Of a DNA stretch of 37,170 nt, positions 29,473 to 37,170 are shown piece by piece. This DNA is from an uncultured Chitinophagaceae bacterium. Lineage in GTDB: Bacteria > Bacteroidota > Bacteroidia > Chitinophagales > Chitinophagaceae. Under the pieces are notes generated by a model. It had not been told where the DNA came from and ran no database searches. It saw nothing but the letters and a program-made list of their open reading frames with translations. The stretch covers positions 1 to 37,170 of the forward strand of contig CALLZY010000058.1 of the NCBI GenBank assembly GCA_937858715.1, written 5' to 3'. The stretch's first letter is position 1, and each line of letters starts with the position of its first letter. The position numbers were made by a program, and so were the translations under genes.

Positions 29473-32250
29473 TTAGAGTTTAATTGTAATGCCGAAATTG
29501 AATAAACGCTGCATGGGGTAGCTGAAACCGCTGATGATTTCAGGATCCCTGTCATCAAGTTCTTTCGAAGAAAGAGTGAGCAGATTGTATCCTCTTGCAA
29601 ACACACGGATATTTTGCAGCTTAATATAATTCAGTAACCGTTGCGGAATGCTGTACCCGATTTCGACCTGCTTCAACCTTACATAGTCGCCATTGCGAAG
29701 CCAGTAAGTTGACTGAACCTGGTTATTACTGTTCACTCCGATATTCAACCGGGGATAAGTAGCCGATGCGGCAGTGGAAGGTGTCCACCTGTTCAGGTTA
29801 TTTTCATAAGCCTGGCCAAATCCGCCATTCTGGAATGCCCAGATACTTGAACCACCCACATAAACATCCCTGTTGGTAACGCCTTGTATCAATGCACTGA
29901 AATCAAATCCTTTAAACTCAACACCGGCTGTAAAACCAAAGAACACAAGTGGTTTCCCTACCCTTCCGATTGGCGTAACATCAAACTGGTCAATAACGCC
30001 GTCCTTATTAAGGTCGCTGTATTTAATATCGCCGGGCTGCGGTGTATAACCAACGGTAGTGGCACTGTTGCTGATTTCAGCGGCTGACTGAAATAATCCT
30101 TCCGCTACATAACCAAACATCTGCCCCACAGGCTGTCCTGTTCTCTTCATCCAGTCGTATGGACGATACACCTCATCATTAAACAGCACTTTGGTTTTTA
30201 AAAGACTGGCATTGAGCGAAGCAAAATACTGAAGTCCGTTTTGGGTTTTCTGGTTCCAGCCCAGGGTTACATCCAATCCGCTGTACCTGTTCTTACCAAT
30301 GTTTTCACGGGGATAATCATTTCCAATAAGACTGGTGCTTAAACCTCTTATCTGCAGCAAATCATAGTATTTATTGGTAAAATATTCCAGCGAAACATTC
30401 AACCGGTCGTTTAACAATCCCGCATTAAATCCGGCATTTATTTTCAACGCTTTTTCAAAATCCATGTCAGGATTTGTCAATGGCTGCTCGGTAATAGCTG
30501 TTTGCGAACCGGCTGATGTGCCAAAGTAAACACTGCTGGCATCAAAGAACCGCTGGTAGTAGGAGAAATAACCGGGGTCATCCCATCCTGTTTTACCAAC
30601 AGAGCCAAATACCTTTAAGTGACTGATTACTTTTTGTTTTTGCATGAAGCTTTCTTTTTCAGCATTCCATGCTAAACCAACTGCGGGGAAAAAGCCTCTT
30701 TTGAAATCGCCTTTCGGCGGATAACGGTTTGAACCGTTGTAACCAAAAGCGGCCTCTGCCACATACTTTTCTTTATAGTTATAAGCAACCCTGCCTGAAA
30801 CACCGCTGATGGTATATGGAAGTTCGCTGCCGCTTACAGAGTTGTCACGGTTAGCAAGCAGCAGTGCATTTATGCCATGTTTGTTTTTAATGGTTTTGTC
30901 ATAACCGGCAGAAATTTCAACATAGTTGCTCCTTCCCTGGTAGTCGATGCCGTTGCCATTCGCCTGTGTGCCATCCGTTCCATATTTATTATAGGTAACC
31001 GGAGTGGTTGATGTTACCATCTGGTAAACAGCAAATGTTTTGTTCCGTATGTTGTTTTCTGAAAGTGTGGCGTTAAAGGCTGTTTTCACCTGAACCCACA
31101 AGCCAGGGGTGATGCCATCTAATTTTTGTTTCAGGTAGAAATTGGCCAGCATATCCCTTTTATAGTTCAGCCGGTAACCGCTTGAAATAGCCTGCGCCAT
31201 TATATTGTTCTGGAAAAGATTGGTTCCCCCATAAGAGCCGTTATCGTTATAAACAGGGTAAGCATTATTGGGTGTGTTTACAAGGGCAGACAGAATAGAA
31301 CTGGTTGTGCTGCCGGGTTCGCTTCCGTTCAATATCCTTCCCAGCAAATAAATGCCACCGGTCAGGTTTTGGTTTACACTAATGTCCACATTGCTGCGGA
31401 TAACATACGTTTTGAAATCGTTGTTGGTATTGTAAGTATTCTTATCAGAAGTTACAAGAAAACCTTTTTGGTTAACATGCTCAAGCGATACATAGTACCG
31501 GGCAAACTTATTGCCACCTGAGGCATTCAGAGAATACCTGTCGAACCGTGAACTTGGTTTTATCACCTGGTCTCTCCAGTTAATATCCGGGTGGCCAAAA
31601 GGATCGGTGCCGTTTTTATAGGCGTCCAGGTCGGCCTGTGAATACTTTGCAGGCAATCCATCATTTATTAAAGCCTCATTATATAAAGTGGCATAATTGT
31701 ATGAGCCAAGCACTTTTGGTGTGCCCAGCGATTTTTGAAAAGCCGTTTGTGCAGTAAAGGATATAGAGTGCTTTTCGATTTTACCCTTTCTGGTAGTAAT
31801 CACAAGGGCACCATTGCTGCCCCTTACGCCCAGCATGGCTGTGCTCAGGGCATCTTTCTGTACCGTAACACTTTCAATATCCTCCAGGTTAAAAATAGAA
31901 AGGTTGGCAACCACACCGTCAATAATCACAACCGGGTCAAAACCATGAAGTGAAACCGAAGCCCCGTCTGCTCCCGGCTGACCAGATCCCTGGGTGGCAT
32001 ACAATCCGGCCAGCCTGCCGGTAAGGGCACTTTTGGCGCTTGTAACAGGCGCCCTTAATATATCTTTTGAATAAACAGCACCTGTTGATGCCGCTGTAAG
32101 ATGTGATGGGGCCGGTGTGTAAATCAACTGAGACTGTGGTTTCTTCAGGTCCACCGTATCAGCTGGCTTTGTTTGCTGGGCTATTATTCCTGTGTAAAAA
32201 ATGCCAAGGCATAATAACACAAAAAGGGCCCTTTTAAAGAACCTTGTCAT
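29473..32250 (-). CDS. susC: SusC/RagA-family TonB-dependent transporter lacking the usual N-terminal domain (susC1)
   Basis: From the ATG at 32248-32250 (MTRFFKRALFVLLCLG) the protein has 925 residues and a standard signal peptide (IIA/QQ). An upstream in-frame ATG at 32367 would add 39 residues without a signal sequence of its own. Only about 35 residues lie between the signal and the plug. The carboxypeptidase-regulatory-like domain seen in susC2 is therefore missing. The plug keeps ALTGRLAGLYATQGSGQPGA, VVIIDGV and KDALSTAMLGVRGSNGALVI, and the barrel ends RLFNFGITIKL. It is the first PUL gene, downstream of the regulator gene and its triple CCCC motifs, and pairs with susD1. Confidence 0.92.
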   Translation of the reverse strand: MTRFFKRALFVLLCLGIFYTGIIAQQTKPADTVDLKKPQSQLIYTPAPSHLTAASTGAVYSKDILRAPVTSAKSALTGRLAGLYATQGSGQPGADGASVSLHGFDPVVIIDGVVANLSIFNLEDIESVTVQKDALSTAMLGVRGSNGALVITTRKGKIEKHSISFTAQTAFQKSLGTPKVLGSYNYATLYNEALINDGLPAKYSQADLDAYKNGTDPFGHPDINWRDQVIKPSSRFDRYSLNASGGNKFARYYVSLEHVNQKGFLVTSDKNTYNTNNDFKTYVIRSNVDISVNQNLTGGIYLLGRILNGSEPGSTTSSILSALVNTPNNAYPVYNDNGSYGGTNLFQNNIMAQAISSGYRLNYKRDMLANFYLKQKLDGITPGLWVQVKTAFNATLSENNIRNKTFAVYQMVTSTTPVTYNKYGTDGTQANGNGIDYQGRSNYVEISAGYDKTIKNKHGINALLLANRDNSVSGSELPYTISGVSGRVAYNYKEKYVAEAAFGYNGSNRYPPKGDFKRGFFPAVGLAWNAEKESFMQKQKVISHLKVFGSVGKTGWDDPGYFSYYQRFFDASSVYFGTSAGSQTAITEQPLTNPDMDFEKALKINAGFNAGLLNDRLNVSLEYFTNKYYDLLQIRGLSTSLIGNDYPRENIGKNRYSGLDVTLGWNQKTQNGLQYFASLNASLLKTKVLFNDEVYRPYDWMKRTGQPVGQMFGYVAEGLFQSAAEISNSATTVGYTPQPGDIKYSDLNKDGVIDQFDVTPIGRVGKPLVFFGFTAGVEFKGFDFSALIQGVTNRDVYVGGSSIWAFQNGGFGQAYENNLNRWTPSTAASATYPRLNIGVNSNNQVQSTYWLRNGDYVRLKQVEIGYSIPQRLLNYIKLQNIRVFARGYNLLTLSSKELDDRDPEIISGFSYPMQRLFNFGITIKL

Positions 32251-32367
32251 AAAAGTGTGGTGTTTAATCTTGTGAAAAATAGAAGAGAGTCCGTTTTTTG
32301 CTTCGGCTGCTCTTAATCCTCCGCCAGGATTGGGGAGTTGCAAAAGTTTTGGAGTCAGTTTTCTCAT

Positions 32368-32554
32368 ACAGCAATTGTTTTATTAACTGATTTGGGGAAA
32401 TCAGTAAATAAAAGTACCGTTCATAGGGGGGTAAAACGGGTGATTATGCTGTACAAAAAGGGGGTAAATTCGGAAATTTTGTAAAAAAGAGGGGCAAAAT
32501 GATAGAAAATTACACTTTCATTAAAAAAATAGTCAGAAGCATCTGCCAAAGGAT
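32368..32554 (-). promoter_or_regulatory. PUL promoter region with three spaced TTT(A/G)CCCC motifs
   Basis: On the minus strand this stretch carries TTTGCCCC (32491-32498), TTTACCCC (32461-32468) and TTTACCCC (32428-32435). Their starts are 30 and 33 bp apart. Each is followed, within about 15 bp, by a related GTAC/GAAC-like element. The sites lie just upstream of a -7-like TACTTTTA (32409-32416). The arrangement fits binding of the AraC-type domain of the neighbouring hybrid two-component regulator upstream of susC1. No strong -33 element is present, as expected for an activator-dependent promoter. Confidence 0.5.
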
Positions 32555-32580
32555 CCTTTTTCTGTACAGGCAGAAAAAGG
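32555..32580 (-). terminator. hairpin immediately after the hybrid two-component regulator gene
   Basis: A perfect 10-bp inverted repeat (CCTTTTTCTG at 32555-32564 and CAGAAAAAGG at 32571-32580) with a 6-base loop lies one base after the stop codon of the regulator gene. There is no long U tract after the stem, so it is terminator-like rather than a textbook intrinsic terminator. It would separate the regulator transcript from the PUL operon. Confidence 0.55.
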
Positions 32581-32581
32581 C

Positions 32582-35500
32582 TTACTCTTTCTTATCCCCG
32601 ACAACCTTTTCATTAAGTTTATAGTTCTTTCCCAGTGTTTTCCGGTACTTCTCGATATACTCGGAAGGCTTAATGCCGAAGGTTTTTGTGAACTGCTCCC
32701 TGAAATACTTAATGTCCTTTATTCCCACATAAAATGCCGTTTCGCTGATATTATAATCGGTATTAATAAACAGCTCGGCAGCCTTTCTGAGCCGCAGAAA
32801 ACGTATAAAGGCATTGGCACTTTGCCCGGAAATGGTCTTGATTTTTTTGTAAAGTTTACTGTGGCTCATGCCCATCTCTTTGGCAAAAACCTGGATATTA
32901 AAGTCATCACGGTCAAAATGACGCTCTACCACGGCGATACAATCTTCTAAAAACTGCTTGTATTCTTCCGAAACGTTCAGGGTGTTTTTCTGATGGGTGA
33001 TTTCGTTATAAAAATACTTCTGCAGGCTCTGTTGCTTGCGGATGAGGCTTTTGACCCTTGCCACCAGCATATCTTTTTCAAAGGGTTTGGTAATGTAATC
33101 ATCGGCCCCGTATTCAATACCCTTCAGTTTTGATTCTGTTGAAAAACTTCCGGTTATTAATATAAATGGTATATGGTTCAGCGTAGGCGATTCTTTTACT
33201 TCTTTGCAAAACTCAATTCCTGACACAGGCTCCATCACAACATCGCTGATAATTATATCCGGCATCAGGGTTTTGGCCATTTTCAGCCCTTCAAGACCGT
33301 CTCCTGCCTCATATACAATAAACTCTTTCAGAAATACCTGTGCCAGGTATCCCCGCATCTGCTGATTGTCATCTGTAATAAGGATTGACTGTTTTTCGCT
33401 TACAATAGATTCAAGCCCGTCAGTAAGTGTACCGGCAGTTTCCGCCACCAGTTCGTTTCCAGCGCCAATTTCATCAAGCAGGTCGCCGGGAGTGCTGTCT
33501 GCATTTTCATTTTCAACGGTATCAAAATGCTGCCTTCCTTTTTTCAGCACCACAAAGAAACTCGTCCCCTCGCCCGGCTTACTCTCATAATACACCTTCC
33601 CATTATGCTCTTCAACCATCTTCTTAACCAAATACAAGCCAATTCCAAATCCCGGCTTCAGCGGTACATCTTTTTCATTTACCTGGTAAAACTTATCAAA
33701 TATCTTATCGCCTGAGCCAGGAGGTATGCCCTGCCCGCTGTCTGTTACTTCGCCAAGGATTGTATCAGCCGTTTCAGTTATTTTCACTGTCACCTTTCCA
33801 CCCTTTGGTGTGTATTTTAAAGCATTGGAAAAAAGGTTATAGAAAACCGTCCCCAGCTTTTCTTTGTCAGCATACACTTCTATGTCATGATTTTCGCAAT
33901 CGAAAGTATATTCAATTCCTTTTGATTTTGCCTGCTGTGCAAAATACAGGTATGTATCATGGCATAGCTGGTAAAAATTCAGCTTTGAAATATGCAGTTC
34001 ACCTGTTTCACTTTCTGTTTTGCGGAACAGCAGCAGTTGGTCCACCAGGCTCATCAGCCGCCGGGCATTCCGGTAAACTAAGTTCAGTTCTTCTTTTTCC
34101 GGCTGCTCATTTTCTTTATGCAGCAGGTCTTTTACCGGATTAATGATAAGGGTAAGAGGTGTACGAAACTCATGGGTGATGTTTGTAAAAAACGACTGCC
34201 GCTTCTCATTGATTTCTTTCTCCTTTTCTGCATTCAGTTCCGTCAGCTTTACTTTGTACTTCAGCTTCGTCTGTTGTGTTTTGTACCTGTAATAGGCATA
34301 CAGCAATGAAACACCCAGCGTAAAATACAGCAGGTAGGCCCACCATGTGCGGTACCACGGGGGAAGTATTGTTATCTTCAGCACCAGCTCCTTTGTATTC
34401 CATTCGCCTTTACTGTTGGTGTTCTTTATGCGTAACGTATATGTTCCTTCCCGCACATTGTTATAACTGATGTTCCGGAAATTGCCGGAGTAGTTCCAGT
34501 CCTTATCCCATCCCTGTAAATAATAAGCGTATGAGATTTTGTCCGGAGATGTATATTCCAATGCAGAGAATTTGAAAGAAAGAAACGACTGGTCATAAGG
34601 AATCCGCAGGGCCGTCACACTGCCATCTTCTGTACTTAAGACATCTTTGGCAAACTGAAACACCGGTTTGTTATTAATGAGTATGTCTGTTAAATAAACC
34701 GGTGGCATATAATTACGTACTGAAATCCGGTGAGGATAAAACAGGTTAAACCCGTTAATACCTCCAAAAACCATCTGCCCCGATTTTAAGGCCAAAGCTG
34801 CCCTGTAAGAAAACTGGTTGCTCTGCAATCCATCACTCTGATAAAAGTTAGAAAATTCTTCTTTCTTCGGGTCAAACCGGGATAACCCGTTCAATGTGCT
34901 AAGCCAGAGGCACCCGGTTGAATCTTCGAGAATATTCAGTACAGCATTATTACACAAACCATTCATTTCAGAATACCGCCCGGCAACGGCCCATTTATCA
35001 ATATCAAAACGTATTAAGCCTCCTCCTTCAGTACCTAACCAAAGGTTGTGTCTTTTATCTTCATAGATGCTTCGTACCGGTTTGCCAATCTCGAAGTACT
35101 TACCACCATGCAGCAGTGTTTTATCTACCTGCAGCAACTGTGTGGATGTACCGGCCCACAAATTGCCCCGGCTGTCTTCAAACATTGCCATCAGCGTATT
35201 GTACTCCTGGCTGAAAACCTGGAACCTGTTTGCTTCCCGGTTAAACTTGTACAGCTTACCTCCATAAGTGGATGCCCACAGGTTCTTCATCCTGTCTTCA
35301 AGCAGCCACCACACCACTTTGTTTTCTGTTTTAGCAGAATCGTTAATACAGGCATAATGCTCAAATGTTCCGCTGGCCTTATTAAACCGGTTGATGCCGC
35401 CGCCAAATGTTGCAATCCAGGTATTACCATAAGAGTCCAGCTTGATATTGGCAACTGAGTTATGACTAAGTGAACTTGCCACTCCGTTTATGTGCTTATA

Positions 35501-36697
35501 ATTCCGGAATGTATTGGTCTTGCGGTTCCATACGCTGAGCCCTTCGCCGTCAGTACCAATCAGCAGGTCGCCATCCCTGTCTTCACAAAAAGAATAAATA
35601 AAATTGCCGGGCAGTGAGTTCTCTGTAAACGGAATACGGGAAATTGTCTGAAACCTGTTCTTCTCTTCATCCACCACATTACAGCCACCCCGCAATGTAC
35701 CAATCCATATTCTAGATTCCCTGTCTGAAATAATTGAGTTCACACATTCACTCGACAGGTTATACTTACCCTCACCTGATGAAATATAACTGAAGGTTTT
35801 GCTTTGCGGGTCAAAAATGGAGACTCCTGCCCTCTCCGTTCCTATCCACACCCTCCCCTGCTTATCTAAGCATAAGCTGTTTATTAATGCAGCGCTTAGT
35901 TTTCCGGGAGTCTCGCCATACGATTCTGTTACTTTTCGGGCGGATAATGAATATTTAAACAGACCATCCTCTGCACCAATCCAGAAAGAACCTTTATTAT
36001 CTGCCTGGAAAATATTACCCCTTTTTACTTCCCCGTTTACAATTTCTATACGGTTGGTTTTTACATCATACAGCCCAAGTCCTCTGTCTCGCAGCAGCAG
36101 CCACACTTTACTGTTATAAATACAAACAGACCTGACACTATACCCGGTAACCCTTTGGCCATTTTCTGTCAAAGGCACCGGCCTGGCATACTTTTCACCT
36201 GCTTTAATAACCAGCAGGCCCAGCTCATCAGTGCCAAGAAATACATTGCCTTCATCATCTGAGTTTATGGTTTGTACGCCAAACTGCATTCTTTGTGGCC
36301 TGTCTCCCTGGTAAGGATAATACAACTCCGTCGAAAAACTGTTGGTAACACTGTTGTACATCGTCAACGCCTGACCGGTAGCCACCCACAGCCTGTTGAA
36401 CTTATCTTCATGAATAGTATTGATATAATTGTGGGGAAGCGATGCGGAGTCAGTTAGTTTATTGGTAAAAATTTTAAACTCATTACCATCATACCTGTTC
36501 AGGCCATAATGCGTACCAAACCAGATAAACCCTTTTCTGTCCTGGTATACACACCTCACCGAATTATTGGACAGGCCATTGGCAATACTTAACCGTATCA
36601 AAGGAGGATATTCTCCGGCTGCTGCATATAGGCCGGAGAAAAGGAAAATTAAAAAAGGAATTACCTTAATTCTGATATACCGCCACATCAAAAACAC
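32582..36697 (-). CDS. hybrid two-component system regulator (HTCS) with AraC output domain
   Basis: The protein has 1371 residues. A signal/membrane segment (about 6-26) is followed by repeated periplasmic propeller blades (about 30-670, motifs such as DRKGFIWFGTHYGLNRYDG). A Y_Y_Y domain (about 695-775) and a membrane helix (about 783-805) come next. A HisKA domain with H842 in THEFRTPL, an HATPase with NLFSNALKYTP and GFGIGLYLV, a receiver with D1152 in ISDVVMEP, and an AraC helix-turn-helix (about 1260-1350) complete it. Such proteins sense oligosaccharides directly in the periplasm and activate the adjacent susC promoter. It is encoded just upstream of the PUL in the same direction. An alternative start is MWRYIRIK, three codons in. 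A weak -7-like TTATTTTA lies at 36733-36740. Confidence 0.96.
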   Translation of the reverse strand: MFLMWRYIRIKVIPFLIFLFSGLYAAAGEYPPLIRLSIANGLSNNSVRCVYQDRKGFIWFGTHYGLNRYDGNEFKIFTNKLTDSASLPHNYINTIHEDKFNRLWVATGQALTMYNSVTNSFSTELYYPYQGDRPQRMQFGVQTINSDDEGNVFLGTDELGLLVIKAGEKYARPVPLTENGQRVTGYSVRSVCIYNSKVWLLLRDRGLGLYDVKTNRIEIVNGEVKRGNIFQADNKGSFWIGAEDGLFKYSLSARKVTESYGETPGKLSAALINSLCLDKQGRVWIGTERAGVSIFDPQSKTFSYISSGEGKYNLSSECVNSIISDRESRIWIGTLRGGCNVVDEEKNRFQTISRIPFTENSLPGNFIYSFCEDRDGDLLIGTDGEGLSVWNRKTNTFRNYKHINGVASSLSHNSVANIKLDSYGNTWIATFGGGINRFNKASGTFEHYACINDSAKTENKVVWWLLEDRMKNLWASTYGGKLYKFNREANRFQVFSQEYNTLMAMFEDSRGNLWAGTSTQLLQVDKTLLHGGKYFEIGKPVRSIYEDKRHNLWLGTEGGGLIRFDIDKWAVAGRYSEMNGLCNNAVLNILEDSTGCLWLSTLNGLSRFDPKKEEFSNFYQSDGLQSNQFSYRAALALKSGQMVFGGINGFNLFYPHRISVRNYMPPVYLTDILINNKPVFQFAKDVLSTEDGSVTALRIPYDQSFLSFKFSALEYTSPDKISYAYYLQGWDKDWNYSGNFRNISYNNVREGTYTLRIKNTNSKGEWNTKELVLKITILPPWYRTWWAYLLYFTLGVSLLYAYYRYKTQQTKLKYKVKLTELNAEKEKEINEKRQSFFTNITHEFRTPLTLIINPVKDLLHKENEQPEKEELNLVYRNARRLMSLVDQLLLFRKTESETGELHISKLNFYQLCHDTYLYFAQQAKSKGIEYTFDCENHDIEVYADKEKLGTVFYNLFSNALKYTPKGGKVTVKITETADTILGEVTDSGQGIPPGSGDKIFDKFYQVNEKDVPLKPGFGIGLYLVKKMVEEHNGKVYYESKPGEGTSFFVVLKKGRQHFDTVENENADSTPGDLLDEIGAGNELVAETAGTLTDGLESIVSEKQSILITDDNQQMRGYLAQVFLKEFIVYEAGDGLEGLKMAKTLMPDIIISDVVMEPVSGIEFCKEVKESPTLNHIPFILITGSFSTESKLKGIEYGADDYITKPFEKDMLVARVKSLIRKQQSLQKYFYNEITHQKNTLNVSEEYKQFLEDCIAVVERHFDRDDFNIQVFAKEMGMSHSKLYKKIKTISGQSANAFIRFLRLRKAAELFINTDYNISETAFYVGIKDIKYFREQFTKTFGIKPSEYIEKYRKTLGKNYKLNEKVVGDKKE

Positions 36698-36859
36698 AAG
36701 TTCATATTTCTGTTTTCGTTACTATCATTTGCTAAAATAAGGCATCGGCAGCTAACTATTTATGAGAGGAGCCAACCCGGCAGGGCAAAAAAAAGTCTGT
36801 CAAACTTCCCTGCGTTCTCAGCGTACCCTGCGTGAGCAATATTTCTCTGTGTATTTGTC

Positions 36860-36958
36860 TTCTTTGTGAAAAAATCTTTGTTCCCTTTGTGGTTAAAAGC
36901 TTGCCACGAATGACACGAAATTTCACGAAAGATTCCGCTGAAGCGGAATGAGATCTGC
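36860..36958 (+). repeat. 99-bp direct repeat, copy 1, containing a perfect hairpin
   Basis: This segment is repeated at 37072-37170 with a single mismatch (G at 36903, T at 37115), offset by 212 bp. Its right part includes three CACGAA units and a perfect 8-bp inverted repeat ATTCCGCT/AGCGGAAT with a two-base loop (36932-36949). Near identity amid otherwise degenerate sequence points to recent duplication or homogenisation. Confidence 0.9.
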
Positions 36959-37071
36959 GCCAAAAAATCGAACCGCAGCGGCCACAGAGAGCACAGTTTT
37001 CTCTGTGCAACTCAGTGTGTCCTCCGTGTAACTCAGTGTAACCATTCTTTAGAAACACAGATTTCTTTGTG

Positions 37072-37170
37072 TTCTTTGTGAAAAAATCTTTGTTCCCTTT
37101 GTGGTTAAAAGCTTTCCACGAATGACACGAAATTTCACGAAAGATTCCGCTGAAGCGGAATGAGATCTGC
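37072..37170 (+). repeat. 99-bp direct repeat, copy 2, reaching the window edge
   Basis: This is the second copy of the 36860-36958 unit, with its hairpin at 37144-37161. The match runs to the last base of the window, so the true repeat may be longer and more copies may follow. Confidence 0.9.

Larger units (their letters stand above)
36698..37170. other. non-coding region with short-period degenerate repeats
   Basis: No credible gene lies in these 473 bp. From about 36805 onward the sequence is made of GTG/CAC-containing units repeating every 9-12 bases, such as TTCTTTGTG, CTCTGTG, ACTCAGTGT and CACGAA. Similar motifs occur on both strands and form several imperfect inverted repeats, for example CACAGAG (36983-36989) with CTCTGTG (37001-37007). 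Open frames on the minus strand here simply translate the repeats. The first 60 bases hold the upstream region of the regulator gene. Confidence 0.7.

Noticed and set aside
29463-29606. Longer susD1 frame reaching into susC1
   Set aside because: The upstream extension has no signal sequence and would overlap susC1 by more than 130 bp. The ATG at 29462 gives a good lipoprotein signal 10 bp after the susC1 stop.
36756-37058. Minus-strand open frames of 67-100 residues in the repeat cluster
   Set aside because: They translate the short-period repeats, have biased composition and no recognisable domain or start context.
36860-37170. Possible CRISPR array
   Set aside because: Only two long repeats 212 bp apart, with the interval made of related degenerate units rather than unique spacers of uniform length, and no cas genes nearby.

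Overview
The window is about 37.2 kb of a Bacteroidota chromosome. Support for this comes from tandem SusC/SusD pairs, a hybrid two-component system with an AraC output domain, lipoprotein signals, AT-rich TAnnTTT(G/A)-like promoter elements and weak Shine-Dalgarno sites. Gene content and protein style resemble the Chitinophagaceae/Sphingobacteriia-type lineages, but I cannot place it more precisely from sequence alone. Nearly everything is on the minus strand. The exception is one GntR/LacI-like regulator. I see no tRNA, rRNA, CRISPR array or insertion sequence.

Region A (1-7433, minus strand) is an L-rhamnose catabolic operon, in transcription order: rhaT-type symporter, fused rhamnulose-1-phosphate aldolase/lactaldehyde dehydrogenase, RhaI-type isomerase, FGGY kinase, a tandem class II aldolase-like protein, and a LutA/YkgE-type Fe-S protein cut by the window edge. 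The last gene suggests that the L-lactate made from rhamnose is oxidised on to pyruvate. A divergent GntR-type regulator (7651-8682, plus strand) is the obvious local controller.

Region B (8734-32250, minus strand) is a polysaccharide utilisation locus (PUL) of about 23.5 kb, in transcription order: susC1, susD1, susC2, susD2, a BNR-propeller protein (candidate PL25/PL42/GH145-like), GH88/GH105 unsaturated uronyl hydrolase, galK, GH2 beta-galactosidase, GH16, GH43, GH51, DUF2264 (candidate beta-glucuronidase) and galT. A 1371-residue hybrid two-component regulator lies just upstream (32582-36697). Between it and susC1 are three TTT(A/G)CCCC motifs about 30 bp apart, likely its binding sites.

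Region C (36698-37170) is non-coding. It carries a short-period degenerate repeat cluster with two copies of a 99-bp unit that contains a perfect small hairpin.

Working model (inference): regions A and B together process a rhamnose-capped, glucuronate-bearing type II arabinogalactan (arabinogalactan protein or plant-gum-like). GH51/GH43 would remove arabinose, GH16/GH2 would cut galactan, the propeller enzyme would split the Rha-GlcA cap by beta-elimination to free L-rhamnose, and GH105 and DUF2264 would remove the unsaturated and saturated GlcA. GalK/GalT and the rhamnose operon would then consume the two main sugars. There is no sulfatase (against ulvan), and no visible PL9/PL11, GH28, GH78 or GH106 (against rhamnogalacturonan I and against hydrolytic rhamnose release).
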